From a virus: 60,646 nt of DNA. The DNA is taken from IMG/VR virus record IMGVR_UViG_3300046559_000479, positions 1-60,646 of that record; one strand, written 5' to 3'. The notes beneath the pieces were generated by a model, which did not search any database, was not told the origin of the DNA, and worked only from the letters and a program-made list of their open reading frames with translations. Both the position numbers and the translations under genes were made by a program. Numbering within the stretch: the stretch's first letter is position 1; the number at the start of each line of letters is the position of its first letter. Positions 14,045 to 22,388 of this stretch are shown one piece after another.

Positions 14045-14863
14045 CTATCCTTCGTCCCTCAACCCTCTCACCTGATCGTAAATCTTCTGTGCCAGTACCT
14101 TCCCGATCCCCGGCACCTTCCCATCGGGGTCCTTTACCTTCTCCAGTGCCTTCACGTCCGCCTGACACAGGGCATAGAGGGAAGGGAAGTGGCGCTCGAT
14201 TAGCCCCGACCTGTCCCACCCAATGCCATCGAGGGTGAAGGCAGCACGGCGGAGGGTAGAGGCTTTCGTCACCGTGACGTGATTTTGTGGCCTATGGATG
14301 GCTACGTGGGCACTGTGTTTCTCCCAGGGTTTGGAGTACGAGTGGTGCAATGCCAAAACAAACTCCACGGTGCTTCTCTCATCTACCGTATGCTTCACAT
14401 GCAGGGGCGTACACATTTGCAGAGTGTTGAGGTACGCTTCCATCTCTAGGCTTACGAATGTCTGTGTACCGACTTGGCACGGCACCCAGTCCCGGCCTCT
14501 CTTCGTCTCCAACATTCCCGTGGTCCAATTCGACCGATATCTCCCCTCTACAACTAACCACGATTCCGCCCCGTACTCACGGAACAATTTGGGCAACTGT
14601 TCACCGGACAATCGCCCGGATCGTATGTCCGACAGTAGCCCTTTCACCGTTTTGCGCTCGATCCCAACAAGGACCGGCCCATCGGGACCATTGCCAGAAA
14701 AGCAGAAGTCCCCCGCGTCAAGTTGTTTGGGGTGGGCGGGTGGGTGGGTGCGGTGGGAACGGAGGAGGGTGAGCATGTCGGTGCCTACGGTACGGGCGGA
14801 GTCGTGCGGGTGGACGCGTTCTTTTTCGCGGAGGTCCACGTAGATGGGAGAGAGGTCGGTCAC
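14045..14863 (-). CDS. ERCC4/XPF-type nuclease with helix-hairpin-helix
   Basis: 272 aa structure-specific endonuclease family (XPF/Mus81-like). Nuclease motif: 'YVDLREKE' at 8-15, Asp about 52 in 'LDAGDFCF' and the signature 'GIERKTVKGLLSDI' with ERK at 69-71. The C-terminus carries HhH repeats ('GIGWDRSGLIERHFPSLYAL' and 'VPGIGKVLAQKIYDQV'), as in branched-DNA nucleases. Likely processes replication forks or recombination intermediates alongside the Sak4-like ATPase and Cas4-like nuclease upstream. Confidence 0.88.
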   Translation of the reverse strand: MTDLSPIYVDLREKERVHPHDSARTVGTDMLTLLRSHRTHPPAHPKQLDAGDFCFSGNGPDGPVLVGIERKTVKGLLSDIRSGRLSGEQLPKLFREYGAESWLVVEGRYRSNWTTGMLETKRGRDWVPCQVGTQTFVSLEMEAYLNTLQMCTPLHVKHTVDERSTVEFVLALHHSYSKPWEKHSAHVAIHRPQNHVTVTKASTLRRAAFTLDGIGWDRSGLIERHFPSLYALCQADVKALEKVKDPDGKVPGIGKVLAQKIYDQVRGLRDEG

Positions 14864-14867
14864 GGAG

Positions 14868-15062
14868 TTACTGAACCATTCTTACTAACAAAATATCAAC
14901 TGCCGTCTTGGGATCTTTGGACGCTGGGCAGTCGGGAGAGACTTGTTTATGGTGCATCTCCACCAAATAACAAGCTACAGATAAAGGCGGGTCCTCTGGG
15001 AGTACATGGACGGACCTAGATTGGTTTGGTGAGCACATTGCACACCTGTAGAAAATCATCAT
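14868..15062 (-). CDS. Small Cys/His protein, 64 aa
   Basis: ATG at 15062 in an ATGA overlap. 'YRCAMCSPN' and downstream 'ACYLVEMHHKQVSPDCP' supply C-x2-C and C/H ligands for one zinc. Function unknown. Confidence 0.5.
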   Translation of the reverse strand: MMIFYRCAMCSPNQSRSVHVLPEDPPLSVACYLVEMHHKQVSPDCPASKDPKTAVDILLVRMVQ

Positions 15063-15292
15063 ACCTGCCACCGCAACGGCTCCGGTTCACGACTGGGCGC
15101 GTAGTCGGGGGGAGGGGTGCCTTGGCAGTACTTAGACACAGCACCCACCCTCGGCACACTGGAGAACTTCTCACAGCTACAACGAATGCACGGACCACTC
15201 CCAGGGTGAATGATGCCACTCAGTCCCGGTTTAACGTGCTCCCGCATGTGGTGACCACACTTACAATGCGTTCTCATTCTCATCCTTTTCAT
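15059..15292 (-). CDS. Small zinc-module protein, 77 aa
   Basis: Start at 15292 in an ATGA overlap with the Sak4-like gene. Carries 'CKCGHHMREH' then 'GPCIRCSCEKF': the pattern CxCGH-x4-H-...-GPCxxCxC. The same module is embedded in the UDG-exonuclease and occurs at 30148-30306. Pro/Arg-rich tail. Possible accessory to replication proteins. Confidence 0.6.
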   Translation of the reverse strand: MKRMRMRTHCKCGHHMREHVKPGLSGIIHPGSGPCIRCSCEKFSSVPRVGAVSKYCQGTPPPDYAPSREPEPLRWQV

Positions 15293-16140
15293 TGCCCCCA
15301 CACCTCCGGTGTCAACATTGTATCCGGGAACACTTCCATCCCCAGGTTCCAAAACGTGCTCGTACCCTCTTTCGCCCGCCATATCTTCCCCATCAGATTA
15401 GACCCAAACCTCGTAGCCTGTCTATCATCGAGGCACGTGTAGAAATCCTTGTAGATCCTATCCCACCCACACCATACCGCCATGTCCATCATGTATCCAA
15501 TGTCCCCGTACCCTTGCCGGTCGTACTCCCCGGTCCATTCCCCCGGACTGTTGGGGTTGGCACCAGCCGCTTTTTTATATTGCTTCTTCACCTTGTGGAC
15601 GAAGATGAGGTTGAGGTCGGGGCGTTTCTTGTAGAGGTCCCAGAACAGTTTTGTGTAGTCGGCATTCATCGTGCCCCTGACATCGAGGCGGGCATTCCCC
15701 TTGAGCTTGCCGTAGTACGCGAGTTCACACAGGTCCTTTACTCCCGTCCCCGTGTCCTGGACGAGGGTGCGGATCTTGGGATTGGCAAGCACAGCATAGT
15801 GTGCGTCTTTCGTCCTCTGCCACGCGTCCCACCAGGATTGATGCTGTACCTTATCCACGTCGGCGGCGGCGATTACCTTCGGGTCCGGCGCGTTCCAGTC
15901 CATCGCGAGGTCGTAGATTACGCGGCCTTTGGCGCGGGCCTCGCTGATGACGTTGGCGGTGCCGGGGTCGTTGTACACTACCGCGATAGGGTCCGGTGCC
16001 GTCATGAGGGCGTAGTAGGTCTTTCCACATTTGTCCAGGCCGTCGAGGTTGATCGCGAGGCGGGGGATGGTGGGCTTGGACTGGGTGGAGGTGAAGAATT
16101 GGTCGAATTGGGGGGTGGTGGTCATGCCGTTGGTGCTCAT
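15289..16140 (-). CDS. Sak4-like RecA-fold ATPase (phage recombination)
   Basis: 283 aa. Walker A 'GLDKCGKTY' at 34-42; a Walker B-like hydrophobic strand ends in 'LVQDTG'; 'LIFVHKVKKQYKK' fits a sensor region. Architecture and position (next to a Cas4/RecB nuclease and a putative ssDNA-binding protein) match the Sak4 group of single-strand annealing or RecA-like phage ATPases. I considered a packaging ATPase but the arginine-finger and FtsK-like features are absent. Overlaps its neighbours by ATGA at both ends. Confidence 0.78.
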   Translation of the reverse strand: MSTNGMTTTPQFDQFFTSTQSKPTIPRLAINLDGLDKCGKTYYALMTAPDPIAVVYNDPGTANVISEARAKGRVIYDLAMDWNAPDPKVIAAADVDKVQHQSWWDAWQRTKDAHYAVLANPKIRTLVQDTGTGVKDLCELAYYGKLKGNARLDVRGTMNADYTKLFWDLYKKRPDLNLIFVHKVKKQYKKAAGANPNSPGEWTGEYDRQGYGDIGYMMDMAVWCGWDRIYKDFYTCLDDRQATRFGSNLMGKIWRAKEGTSTFWNLGMEVFPDTMLTPEVWGQ

Positions 16141-16382
16141 AGTTCTTGGATTTCCTTAATTACGTCGTTGATGCCCTTGAGGGTTATCTTGTGCTCCAAC
16201 TCAGTGATGACCTTCCTCTGCCATTGAATCGTCCCGGCTTGGGCATCCCGTTCCAGCCTCAACGAGTTGATGGTTTGATACAGGTGCTCGATGGCCCCCA
16301 TTGATATCCTGTGGCTCGTGTAGACCCAGCCTAGGAGGATGGCGACGAAGATGAAGGCCCAGAAAAAACTGTCGTGTATCAT
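16137..16382 (-). CDS. Small membrane-anchored coiled-coil protein, 81 aa
   Basis: N-terminal membrane segment 'FFWAFIFVAILLGWVY', then a helix rich in Leu, Glu and Lys ('IEHLYQTINSLRLERDAQ') to the end. Looks like an i-spanin shape, but it lies in the recombination operon, coupled by ATGA to both neighbours; a membrane tether for replication proteins is equally possible. Confidence 0.5.
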   Translation of the reverse strand: MIHDSFFWAFIFVAILLGWVYTSHRISMGAIEHLYQTINSLRLERDAQAGTIQWQRKVITELEHKITLKGINDVIKEIQEL

Positions 16383-16984
16383 GAGTGTTCCTCTCTTTTC
16401 ACGTTGGCGTGATCCTTATTCCTCAGCACCATGTCCCATACGGAATCAATCTCCTCTTGCTCAAAGGTGACGGATTCGGGGCGGTATACCGGGTCGATCC
16501 CTTGGTAGTCCCCGCGCAAATACACGGGGTGGAAGATTACTGTGCAGTGCCCCGGACCGTACTGAGCCTGCAACATCTTCAGGTACCCGCACGCCTGCCA
16601 CATCCAAAGTTGGTTGGAGCCGAGGGGGTGCTTAGAACTCTTATACGTTGTCTTGAACTCGTGCAGGACCAAATCACAATCCAGCCCATCAGGAGTTCCG
16701 TGGACTCCATCTAGGCTCATCTCCCCCGGTTGCCAGATTAGGCCGGGGATTCTCGCCGCCATCCATTCTTCCCAGGCGAATCCCAGGGCGAATCGTACGC
16801 TCGTGCCCTTGTGAGGGCCGGGGCCGTTGGCAGTGTCTAGGACCTCGTTCAGGTCGTCCCCGTAGTCCTTGATGGTGCCGAGGGTGCGGGTGATGTAGAG
16901 GAGGACGCCAGAGAGATGCGTGCCGGTGGACCGGGTGGGGCCGGTACGGAGGGATAGAGGTTGTGGGTGAGGTTGGACGACCAT
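16379..16984 (-). CDS. Cas4/RecB-like PD-(D/E)XK nuclease
   Basis: 201 aa. Nuclease core: Glu about 72 in 'FAWEEWMAARI', 'GTPDG' with Asp about 99, E109-x-K111 in 'LHEFKTTYK', and a Gln-containing helix 'QLWMWQACGYLKML' (motif QxxxY). Lacks the Cys cluster of Cas4. Phage members act as exonucleases that generate ssDNA for annealing, consistent with the downstream Sak4-like ATPase. ATG at 16984; the AGGGAAAAG of the palindromic element is its only Shine-Dalgarno-like sequence. Confidence 0.85.
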   Translation of the reverse strand: MVVQPHPQPLSLRTGPTRSTGTHLSGVLLYITRTLGTIKDYGDDLNEVLDTANGPGPHKGTSVRFALGFAWEEWMAARIPGLIWQPGEMSLDGVHGTPDGLDCDLVLHEFKTTYKSSKHPLGSNQLWMWQACGYLKMLQAQYGPGHCTVIFHPVYLRGDYQGIDPVYRPESVTFEQEEIDSVWDMVLRNKDHANVKREEHS

Positions 16985-16990
16985 AAATAA

Positions 16991-17007
16991 CTTTTCCCTG
17001 TGAAAAA
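16991..17007. promoter_or_regulatory. Palindromic element, copy 6
   Basis: Minus strand TTTTTCACAGGGAAAAG, directly before the Cas4-like gene. The T-tract of the upstream terminator is also the left arm of this element. Confidence 0.75.
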
Positions 17008-17057
17008 ATTCCGGGGACGGGTGGGAAATGGTGATATTGCTACCATCCCGCCCCCGG
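17003..17057 (-). terminator. Intrinsic terminator after the 288-aa gene
   Basis: Minus-strand stem CCGGGGGCGGGATGGT pairs, with a small bulge, to ACCAT...CACCCGTCCCCGG and is followed by AATTTTTT. Separates the putative ssDNA-binding gene from the Cas4-like operon. Confidence 0.7.
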
Positions 17058-17120
17058 AGCCGGTACGGTGCCCTCACTCGATGAAAAGGAAAAGGCCCGT
17101 ACCGAGGTCAAGGAGGAGTA

Positions 17121-17987
17121 TTACCCGGCCATCAGGATTCCACCTGATACCGTCCAGCCATTGCCCGCCGCGATCACCTCAAGATTGGCCGCGTCCTTAA
17201 ACAGTGCCGTGGCTTCTTTCACGATAGGCATACGGGCCGGGTTGTTGATGTTGTTGGCAACGCAGTAGTCGAGTACCGACTTGGCCGGGTTGCTGGAGAG
17301 GTCCACGGTACCAATGGACTTGAGGATGTTGGCGAGGTCCGGGGAGATACCGGACGGGGCGGTGCCGTTGGTGGCGGGCATGGAGACAACATTGGAGGGT
17401 ACCTGTGCCTGAGCTTGAGGCATCGGAGCACCGGCCCTCGCCCCCGTCTCCCAAGCAAACTTGGCGTACGTCGGAACGTACACCTTGTTCTTCCGTTGCC
17501 CCTGCCCTGAAGCAGCCTGCCCCGGTTGCCGGTCCTGGAAATCCCGATCCTCCTGGTCCTGTTGGGCAAACATGATCTCGCTGCCCTCCAGCACGTGGAC
17601 CCCCGCCCCTTCGTCCAGCTTGCCCTTGGGAAGGCCACAGGTGGACTTGAGTTTGTTGATGAGGTACTTGGAGCAATTGGATGAGTCGGAGATGCCGGTA
17701 CGTCCGTGGAGAGCGAGACAGAACCCGCCTTGTGATGCCATGTCAGGGATGAACTCGACGGCGGGGCCGACGTTCCAGAACAATTCCGTGGGTTTGCCTT
17801 CGTTACTCCCATCCGTGGGCTGGAACGTGATGAAGATGCCGCAGTTTGAATCCTTCGCCTGCTTACCGTTGTAGTCGTGGAGTTGATACCGGCACGATTT
17901 CACGATGCCGCGTCCTCCGGGGTAAAGAGCACCTACGGCAAACTCTTCGTTTGACACGCGGGTGGGGGTACTTTGTTGTGGGTGCAT
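17121..17987 (-). CDS. Putative ssDNA-binding or recombination accessory protein
   Basis: 288 aa, not firmly recognised. N-terminal beta-rich domain ('SCRYQLHDYNGKQ', 'GIFITFQPTDG', 'FIPDMASQGGFCL'), a Gln/Gly/Pro-rich linker around residues 145-215 and a helical C-terminal domain ('DLANILKSIGTVDLSS', 'KEATALFKDAANLEVIA'). The OB-like beta domain plus flexible linker and its place next to the Sak4 and Cas4-like genes suggest an SSB-like role; inference. Confidence 0.5.
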   Translation of the reverse strand: MHPQQSTPTRVSNEEFAVGALYPGGRGIVKSCRYQLHDYNGKQAKDSNCGIFITFQPTDGSNEGKPTELFWNVGPAVEFIPDMASQGGFCLALHGRTGISDSSNCSKYLINKLKSTCGLPKGKLDEGAGVHVLEGSEIMFAQQDQEDRDFQDRQPGQAASGQGQRKNKVYVPTYAKFAWETGARAGAPMPQAQAQVPSNVVSMPATNGTAPSGISPDLANILKSIGTVDLSSNPAKSVLDYCVANNINNPARMPIVKEATALFKDAANLEVIAAGNGWTVSGGILMAG

Positions 17988-18030
17988 TGATTAGGTCCTT
18001 TGATCCTTTCTTGATTTGGTCTGAGTTGAA

Positions 18031-18612
18031 CTAACGCCGAAACGCTGGTTCGTCCCAGCGCTCAATAACGTACCTTTGCAGCCCCGGTGCCGTGACACAT
18101 AGGAATGGGTCGGCATGGACTACGGATTTGTGCTTGTAGACTTCTGTGACTTGAAACTCCACGCGGTCCCCAAGATCACGGAAAATCTTTTCAGCGGTCA
18201 TGAGTACTTCCACGGGGATGGTTTGCTGGTAGACAATGGGACGGCCTGTTTTGTTGTCCCATCCACACTGACCACTCCGCATGGCTACCCAACGCCACTT
18301 GACGGTGATTGTAGTGGTGCTGTAGCGTTTCCGTCGTTTGACTTTGGGGAACTGGCTAACTTTGCCATTCATATACTTCTCAACAGCGGTCAGTGGGTAT
18401 ACTGTGTAGTGGTTGTCGGACAGATACTTTTCTAGCTCGTACTGGCCGACGTGTTGAGCACCAGTCAGCCCCATGAAGTCAACGATGCGTTGATGCTCAG
18501 TGAGGGCCTTGTTGCCCCGTTGAACCTTCACGGGGATACGGAGAGAATCAATATCTTCCCCAGTCTCTTCCTCTGTTACTGTGACGAGTTGATCTTCTAC
18601 ATCCTCAGCCAT
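18031..18612 (-). CDS. Hypothetical protein, 193 aa
   Basis: Acidic N-terminus ('MAEDVEDQLVTVTEEE'), a helical winged-helix-like middle ('QHVGQYELEKYLSDNHYTVYP') then a beta-rich, Arg/Lys-containing region ('KVKRRKRYSTTTITVKWRW') ending 'RYVIERWDEPAFRR'. Not recognised. Lies between the DinG-like helicase and the putative SSB, so a replication role is plausible. Confidence 0.6.
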   Translation of the reverse strand: MAEDVEDQLVTVTEEETGEDIDSLRIPVKVQRGNKALTEHQRIVDFMGLTGAQHVGQYELEKYLSDNHYTVYPLTAVEKYMNGKVSQFPKVKRRKRYSTTTITVKWRWVAMRSGQCGWDNKTGRPIVYQQTIPVEVLMTAEKIFRDLGDRVEFQVTEVYKHKSVVHADPFLCVTAPGLQRYVIERWDEPAFRR

Positions 18613-18631
18613 TGGGATCTCCTTTCTTGGG

Positions 18632-20173
18632 TTATGCTGCTACTGAAAGAGGGGGCGGTGGCACAGGTAGCTCGTTAGCATACCTTACCTGCCGCAGAAA
18701 CCACGGCGGAAATAGATCACGGTTGCGCTTCAAAAACCAATTGGCATGGGCATCGAGTATAACTGTCTCAGCGCGGTCATCGACCGCTCGCATAATCCGG
18801 CCCGTCTCCTGAACGAGGGTCTGCGCCGTGAGGTAGCTCAAGTATTCCGGGTCCGCCTCGTGTCTCGCCTTCATCACGGGGGAGCGGGCGTCGATGAAAG
18901 GGACTTTTATTATGATCTGAAATTCTGCATCGGTGTAGCTGAAATCGTACCCTGTTGTGATGGCCGGGGAAATGAGGATGGCAGGAGCACGGCACAGACG
19001 GAACTCTTCAATTGCCCCCTTCAATTCTCCCGCGTTCCTCGGGGCGATCATTATGGAACGGTTCCGAGAGTCGCGGAGAATGTCTTTCTGCCGTTGGTAA
19101 CTTACCGTGTGGATCAACCCCTTGCGATCCTGCCGTTGGTCAATCAGCATGTCCATACGGCCTATGACTTCCTGCCACTGACCCTCCCCCATCTTGTGGT
19201 CAACGCGGCATGGGCCGAAGAGATAGACGGGGCACCGGGACGGATCGAAGGTGTGGTCCTGGGATAAGAATAGGGACTCCTCCTCTTTCACCCCGAGGAG
19301 TTGCAGAGTCTTGGGGACGACGGTAGCGGACACAAGCAGAATCTTCGGCACGTCACGGAATAGATATTTGTGCGTGTGGTCGGTCGGCCACAGGGGACTT
19401 ATCAGCGTCTCGTCCTTGTTGCTCTCGTCCAGTATCCAGGACTCGGGTACGTTCGCCAGCCTCTCGATAGAGAAGGCGAGGGCATCGACCATGACCAGTC
19501 CCTTGTGATTGTTGGACTCCTTCACCGACTTGAGATGAGACTGAACCTTGGGTAGCAGAAATTTGGCCCACGTGCGCCAGTGGGCGATAGGTTTGCCGTA
19601 CGGAGGGAAGGATTGGAAGATGTTGTAGAGGTGATTGTTGTGGTAGTGGTTCAGTCTCACTTCAATGGCGGAGCACACCTCCTGGACGAGGGAGTGGGCC
19701 TCGTCACAGATGAGGATGGAGGCGGGGCCTACCCCTTCGCTGTGGATTGCCGAGGACAACGAGTAGGCATAATTCGTCAACGCGAGATTGGATTGTAGGA
19801 ACGCTTGGCGAGATACTTGGTACCCGCATGAAGAGTTGCGGCACCCGAGGATTCTGCCGTCGTTGCAGGACCCCGCGTGCTCGACGCAAGAGAAGTTTTG
19901 ACGGCCCCGCATGTCGGTCAGGCCGGGGAAGCCGTCGTTAGAAAGTTGGTCCTGGAGGGACTTGGAGGCGGTATTGTAGATGGCACGGCCTCCTGTGAGG
20001 ATTGCCGAGGCTACTGCGTACCCTGTTTTGCCAAATCCTGTTGGCCCACACTGGGCAATGAACCGGCGATCCGTTGTCACCGTCGTCTCCACCGACTCCC
20101 ATTGGCCGGGACGCCAGGATTGGAACTTGGGTGGGAGGCCCAGGTCAGCGGGAGTGATGAGGGAGGAAGTCAT
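18632..20173 (-). CDS. DinG/XPD-like superfamily 2 helicase with Fe-S cysteines
   Basis: 513 aa, 5'-3' DNA helicase family. Walker A 'GPTGFGKT' at 43-50; four cysteines C96, C103, C111 and C116 placed as in the XPD/DinG Fe-S domain; DEAH box 'ICDEAHSL' at 157-160; motif VI 'LVQETGRIMRAVDD' near the C-terminus. Shorter than DinG. Coupled by ATGA to a membrane protein upstream. Probably unwinds D-loops, R-loops or replication intermediates. Confidence 0.92.
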   Translation of the reverse strand: MTSSLITPADLGLPPKFQSWRPGQWESVETTVTTDRRFIAQCGPTGFGKTGYAVASAILTGGRAIYNTASKSLQDQLSNDGFPGLTDMRGRQNFSCVEHAGSCNDGRILGCRNSSCGYQVSRQAFLQSNLALTNYAYSLSSAIHSEGVGPASILICDEAHSLVQEVCSAIEVRLNHYHNNHLYNIFQSFPPYGKPIAHWRTWAKFLLPKVQSHLKSVKESNNHKGLVMVDALAFSIERLANVPESWILDESNKDETLISPLWPTDHTHKYLFRDVPKILLVSATVVPKTLQLLGVKEEESLFLSQDHTFDPSRCPVYLFGPCRVDHKMGEGQWQEVIGRMDMLIDQRQDRKGLIHTVSYQRQKDILRDSRNRSIMIAPRNAGELKGAIEEFRLCRAPAILISPAITTGYDFSYTDAEFQIIIKVPFIDARSPVMKARHEADPEYLSYLTAQTLVQETGRIMRAVDDRAETVILDAHANWFLKRNRDLFPPWFLRQVRYANELPVPPPPLSVAA

Positions 20174-20451
20174 ACGTTGAACTTATATTTCCTGCGCCAT
20201 GCCTCTGTTTTTAGGTACAAAGCCTTCTCTTCTTCCGTTGGTTTGAGTCTCCACCCGTACTCTCCGAAACCCTCAAATGCCAAAACGATCAGTAGTGCAA
20301 TAGGCCCGGCGACTAGCCCCCACATTAAGGCGAAGGATAGAGCCTGCCGATGGCTCTGATCGGGGTACTCATGTTGGGTGTGTGCGAAAGTAAACCCCGC
20401 AGCCAAAAGCCCAAGGAGCAACCAACCGAGAATGAACAATGCTACGTCCAC
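20170..20451 (-). CDS. Membrane protein, 93 aa
   Basis: GTG start at 20451 is preceded by the GGAACGGGTAAA leader and the palindromic element. Two hydrophobic segments: 'VALFILGWLLLGLLAAGF' and 'ALMWGLVAGPIALLIVLAF', with a charged C-terminal tail. Stop overlaps the helicase start (ATGA). Function unknown. Confidence 0.6.
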   Translation of the reverse strand: MDVALFILGWLLLGLLAAGFTFAHTQHEYPDQSHRQALSFALMWGLVAGPIALLIVLAFEGFGEYGWRLKPTEEEKALYLKTEAWRRKYKFNV

Positions 20452-20466
20452 TTTACCCGTTCCTTT
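20451..20466 (-). promoter_or_regulatory. Recurrent leader element GGAACGGGTAAA, copy 3
   Basis: Minus strand AAAAGGAACGGGTAAAG ends at the GTG of the 93-aa membrane protein and joins directly onto palindromic element copy 7. Confidence 0.45.
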
Positions 20467-20478
20467 TCCCTGTGAAAA
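20463..20478. promoter_or_regulatory. Palindromic element, copy 7
   Basis: Minus strand TTTTCACAGGGAAAAG, 12 bases before the GTG start at 20451, within a 34-bp gap between genes. Confidence 0.75.
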
Positions 20479-20485
20479 CTTCTTA

Positions 20486-20644
20486 CTACCTACTGCGCTT
20501 CTTTTTAGTGTCCTGCCTGTCCGCACTCGGTGACGGCATCGGACCTTCCCCGCATTCCTCACATGCTACGTTGCGTCCCATGTCGGATTGCGTGGCCCCA
20601 CACCAAGGACACTTCACTTCTTCTACTGGTTCCAGTTTTTTCAT
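20486..20644 (-). CDS. Small zinc-ribbon protein, 52 aa
   Basis: ATG at 20644 shares a base with the preceding TGA (TGATG). 'VKCPWCGATQ' and 'VACEECGEG' give two C-x2-C knuckles; Lys/Arg-rich tail. Typical phage zinc-ribbon micro-protein. Confidence 0.6.
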   Translation of the reverse strand: MKKLEPVEEVKCPWCGATQSDMGRNVACEECGEGPMPSPSADRQDTKKKRSR

Positions 20645-21369
20645 CACTGTTCCCTCAACCTAGGCCGGTGCTCATCGTCTGGCACCACTTCGCTCCCACT
20701 CCCAATCCTCTTTACCGTTGCCGCGTACTCGCTCGGCTTCTTTACTGCCCCGCTCGCATTGAAGCAGTCCCGGTACTTGTGCTCGATCTCACCCTTGAAT
20801 CGGCGGGTCCAGGTGGAGTCCTGCACCCCATCCAGCTTCGATCTGATAGCCCCCAGCATCTTCAACGCCTCGGCACTCTCCCCAGATCGCATGTGGCGGT
20901 CAATCTGAGCCTCGGTACGGGCCAGGGCTTCCTCCACCCGCGTCCTCATGTCGTCGTCCCGCGCCACCTCCATGATGGATTCGAGCGACGGGAGGATGTG
21001 TTTCTCGATGGAATTGCGTTGCGCTGTACACCAATACAGGTGCCGCTTCACAGCGTGGCGTATCATGGCGGCAACATCGATGTAGGGGAAGCGGAGGGAC
21101 CGGACGATAATCTGTGCTGCCCTCACCATCGACGGGGGCATGGAGATATTCACCGTCATGTGGGCACCTCGGTCGTCTCTGCCCGCGATCACGAAGGTGT
21201 CTAGTTCTTCTATCGGGACTTCGGCATGCATGGAGCCGCAGGTGGGGCAGGGTACCATCACCTCTGGGTCCGCGTCGCGGTAGTCTATGTCGTCGGGGAC
21301 GGAGCGAGTAGAGGAGGAAGGGACGTTATCGGGGTCCGAGTGGTGGTTACTGCCGTTGCGACGGGCCAT
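20644..21369 (-). CDS. Putative ribbon-helix-helix DNA-binding protein
   Basis: About 241 aa. After an acidic Ser/Asp-rich start and a 'PCPTCGSMH' Cys pair, 'HMTVNISMPPSMVRAAQIIV' followed by 'DVAAMIRHAVKRHL' has the strand-helix-helix pattern of RHH/CopG-type binders. The remainder is helical ('EEALARTEAQIDRHMRSG'). Could regulate the early operon or act as a partition-type protein. ATG at 21369; the longer frame extends into the upstream gene. Confidence 0.55.
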   Translation of the reverse strand: MARRNGSNHHSDPDNVPSSSTRSVPDDIDYRDADPEVMVPCPTCGSMHAEVPIEELDTFVIAGRDDRGAHMTVNISMPPSMVRAAQIIVRSLRFPYIDVAAMIRHAVKRHLYWCTAQRNSIEKHILPSLESIMEVARDDDMRTRVEEALARTEAQIDRHMRSGESAEALKMLGAIRSKLDGVQDSTWTRRFKGEIEHKYRDCFNASGAVKKPSEYAATVKRIGSGSEVVPDDEHRPRLREQ

Positions 21370-21373
21370 GTGA

Positions 21374-21661
21374 TTAGATGTTCCCCTCAGATTTCTTAGC
21401 CTCATCGTAGATTGGGATGCACGGGCACTGGAATACCCCATGGTCCTCACATCGCTTGTGGGCTTGGGCAAACTCTTTGGCAGCGTCAATGTTCAGAAAG
21501 TCTTTATCCGGGAATTGAACAGCGTACATAGACTGCGGGCAACCCTTGTTCTTGGGATCGTATCTGGCTATCGACACAAACACCCGATCCCCAGAAATTC
21601 CAAACCAGTTTCCACCAACCTCTTTCCACTGCAACAGGGGTACACCAATCTCTTTAGACAT
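21374..21661 (-). CDS. Hypothetical protein, 95 aa
   Basis: Compact soluble protein: 'WKEVGGNWFGISGDRVFVS', 'KEFAQAHKRCEDHGVFQCPC'. The Cys/His cluster near the C-terminus may bind metal. Not recognised. Confidence 0.55.
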   Translation of the reverse strand: MSKEIGVPLLQWKEVGGNWFGISGDRVFVSIARYDPKNKGCPQSMYAVQFPDKDFLNIDAAKEFAQAHKRCEDHGVFQCPCIPIYDEAKKSEGNI

Positions 21662-21664
21662 ATC

Positions 21665-21997
21665 TTAGTGCCCCCCCGGTGTCTTGCCCGTCGGAGGAAT
21701 CAACGTGGCCCCGTACAGAGGATTCTCGGCCCGCCTGATGTACTCCGTAAGATTGTGGATCGCGGCCAATCCCTCGGCTTCCGCCATTCGGAGTTGGGCG
21801 AGTTGGACCTTGCAAAGGGCGACGGTGAGAGGGTCCTCAACAACATCCCTTAAGTCCGCGTTGACCTTAGACTCTCTCCCCGCCTCCACCAGCACCTTAA
21901 TACATTCCGTCGTCGTGGCTACCCTCGCCTCGATCCCAGGCAATTGTGCCTTGGCCTGTTCCAACGCCTGCCTCTGCCTCGGATCAGCGGGACCCAT
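21665..21997 (-). CDS. Hypothetical helical protein, 110 aa
   Basis: Predominantly helical and charged ('RQALEQAKAQLPGIEARVA', 'QLAQLRMAEAEGLAAIHN'), Pro/Gly-rich tail. Overlaps the first gene of the leftward operon by 14 bp. Not recognised. Confidence 0.55.
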   Translation of the reverse strand: MGPADPRQRQALEQAKAQLPGIEARVATTTECIKVLVEAGRESKVNADLRDVVEDPLTVALCKVQLAQLRMAEAEGLAAIHNLTEYIRRAENPLYGATLIPPTGKTPGGH

Positions 21998-22262
21998 ACA
22001 TCACCTCCAGTGCCGTCTGCTCTTTCCTCACGAACCTGTCCACGGTCTTGTGGGTGTCCACGATGGTATGGCACTTCTCCTTATCCAACGTATCCCCGTC
22101 CGGCGTCACTACGACTCCCGGATTCTTTTGCTTTTTGAGGGTGATGGATAACGCGGCACAACGTACGTTGGAGAATCGGGCGACTGGGTTGCCTTTGCCC
22201 GACACGACAATGTACGGGTGCTTGGCGGGATCAAGAAAGAGAAACTGACTCAGAACAGACAT
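21984..22262 (-). CDS. First gene of leftward early operon, 92 aa
   Basis: Not recognised. Beta-rich start ('MSVLSQFLFLDPAKHPYIVV'), then 'RFSNVRCAALSITLKKQ' and a helical end. It is the first gene downstream of the strong leftward promoter at 22365-22336, so it would be expressed as soon as repression is lifted: the position where lambdoid phages keep immediate-early genes. Confidence 0.6.
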   Translation of the reverse strand: MSVLSQFLFLDPAKHPYIVVSGKGNPVARFSNVRCAALSITLKKQKNPGVVVTPDGDTLDKEKCHTIVDTHKTVDRFVRKEQTALEVMYGSR

Positions 22263-22335
22263 AGCAATACGGGTCTACTCCTGCTCGATTTTCAGACGAT
22301 CAATTTTGGTGCAACCCAACTTAGGGACAGTAGCG

Positions 22336-22365
22336 AGTATAGGTGTATAAGCCACACCAAGTCAA
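22336..22365 (-). promoter_or_regulatory. Leftward sigma70-type early promoter
   Basis: Minus strand TTGACT (22365-22360), an 18-bp spacer, then TATACT (22341-22336). The best canonical promoter seen in the window. The spacer is filled by an inverted repeat (next entry). Confidence 0.75.
22342..22358. promoter_or_regulatory. Operator-like inverted repeat GGTGT-N7-ACACC
   Basis: GGTGTATAAGCCACACC, 17 bp, lies exactly between the -35 and -10 boxes of the leftward promoter. A bound dimer would block RNA polymerase. The divergent HTH protein at 22413 is the obvious candidate ligand. Confidence 0.65.
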
Positions 22366-22388
22366 GCCCCTTTTTAGATTTATTTTCA

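Noticed and set aside
15289-16140. Sak4-like ATPase as a genome-packaging ATPase
   Set aside because: It has a Walker A motif but sits in an ATGA-coupled operon with a Cas4-like nuclease and next to a putative SSB, and lacks FtsK/HerA-type features, so the recombination role is better supported.
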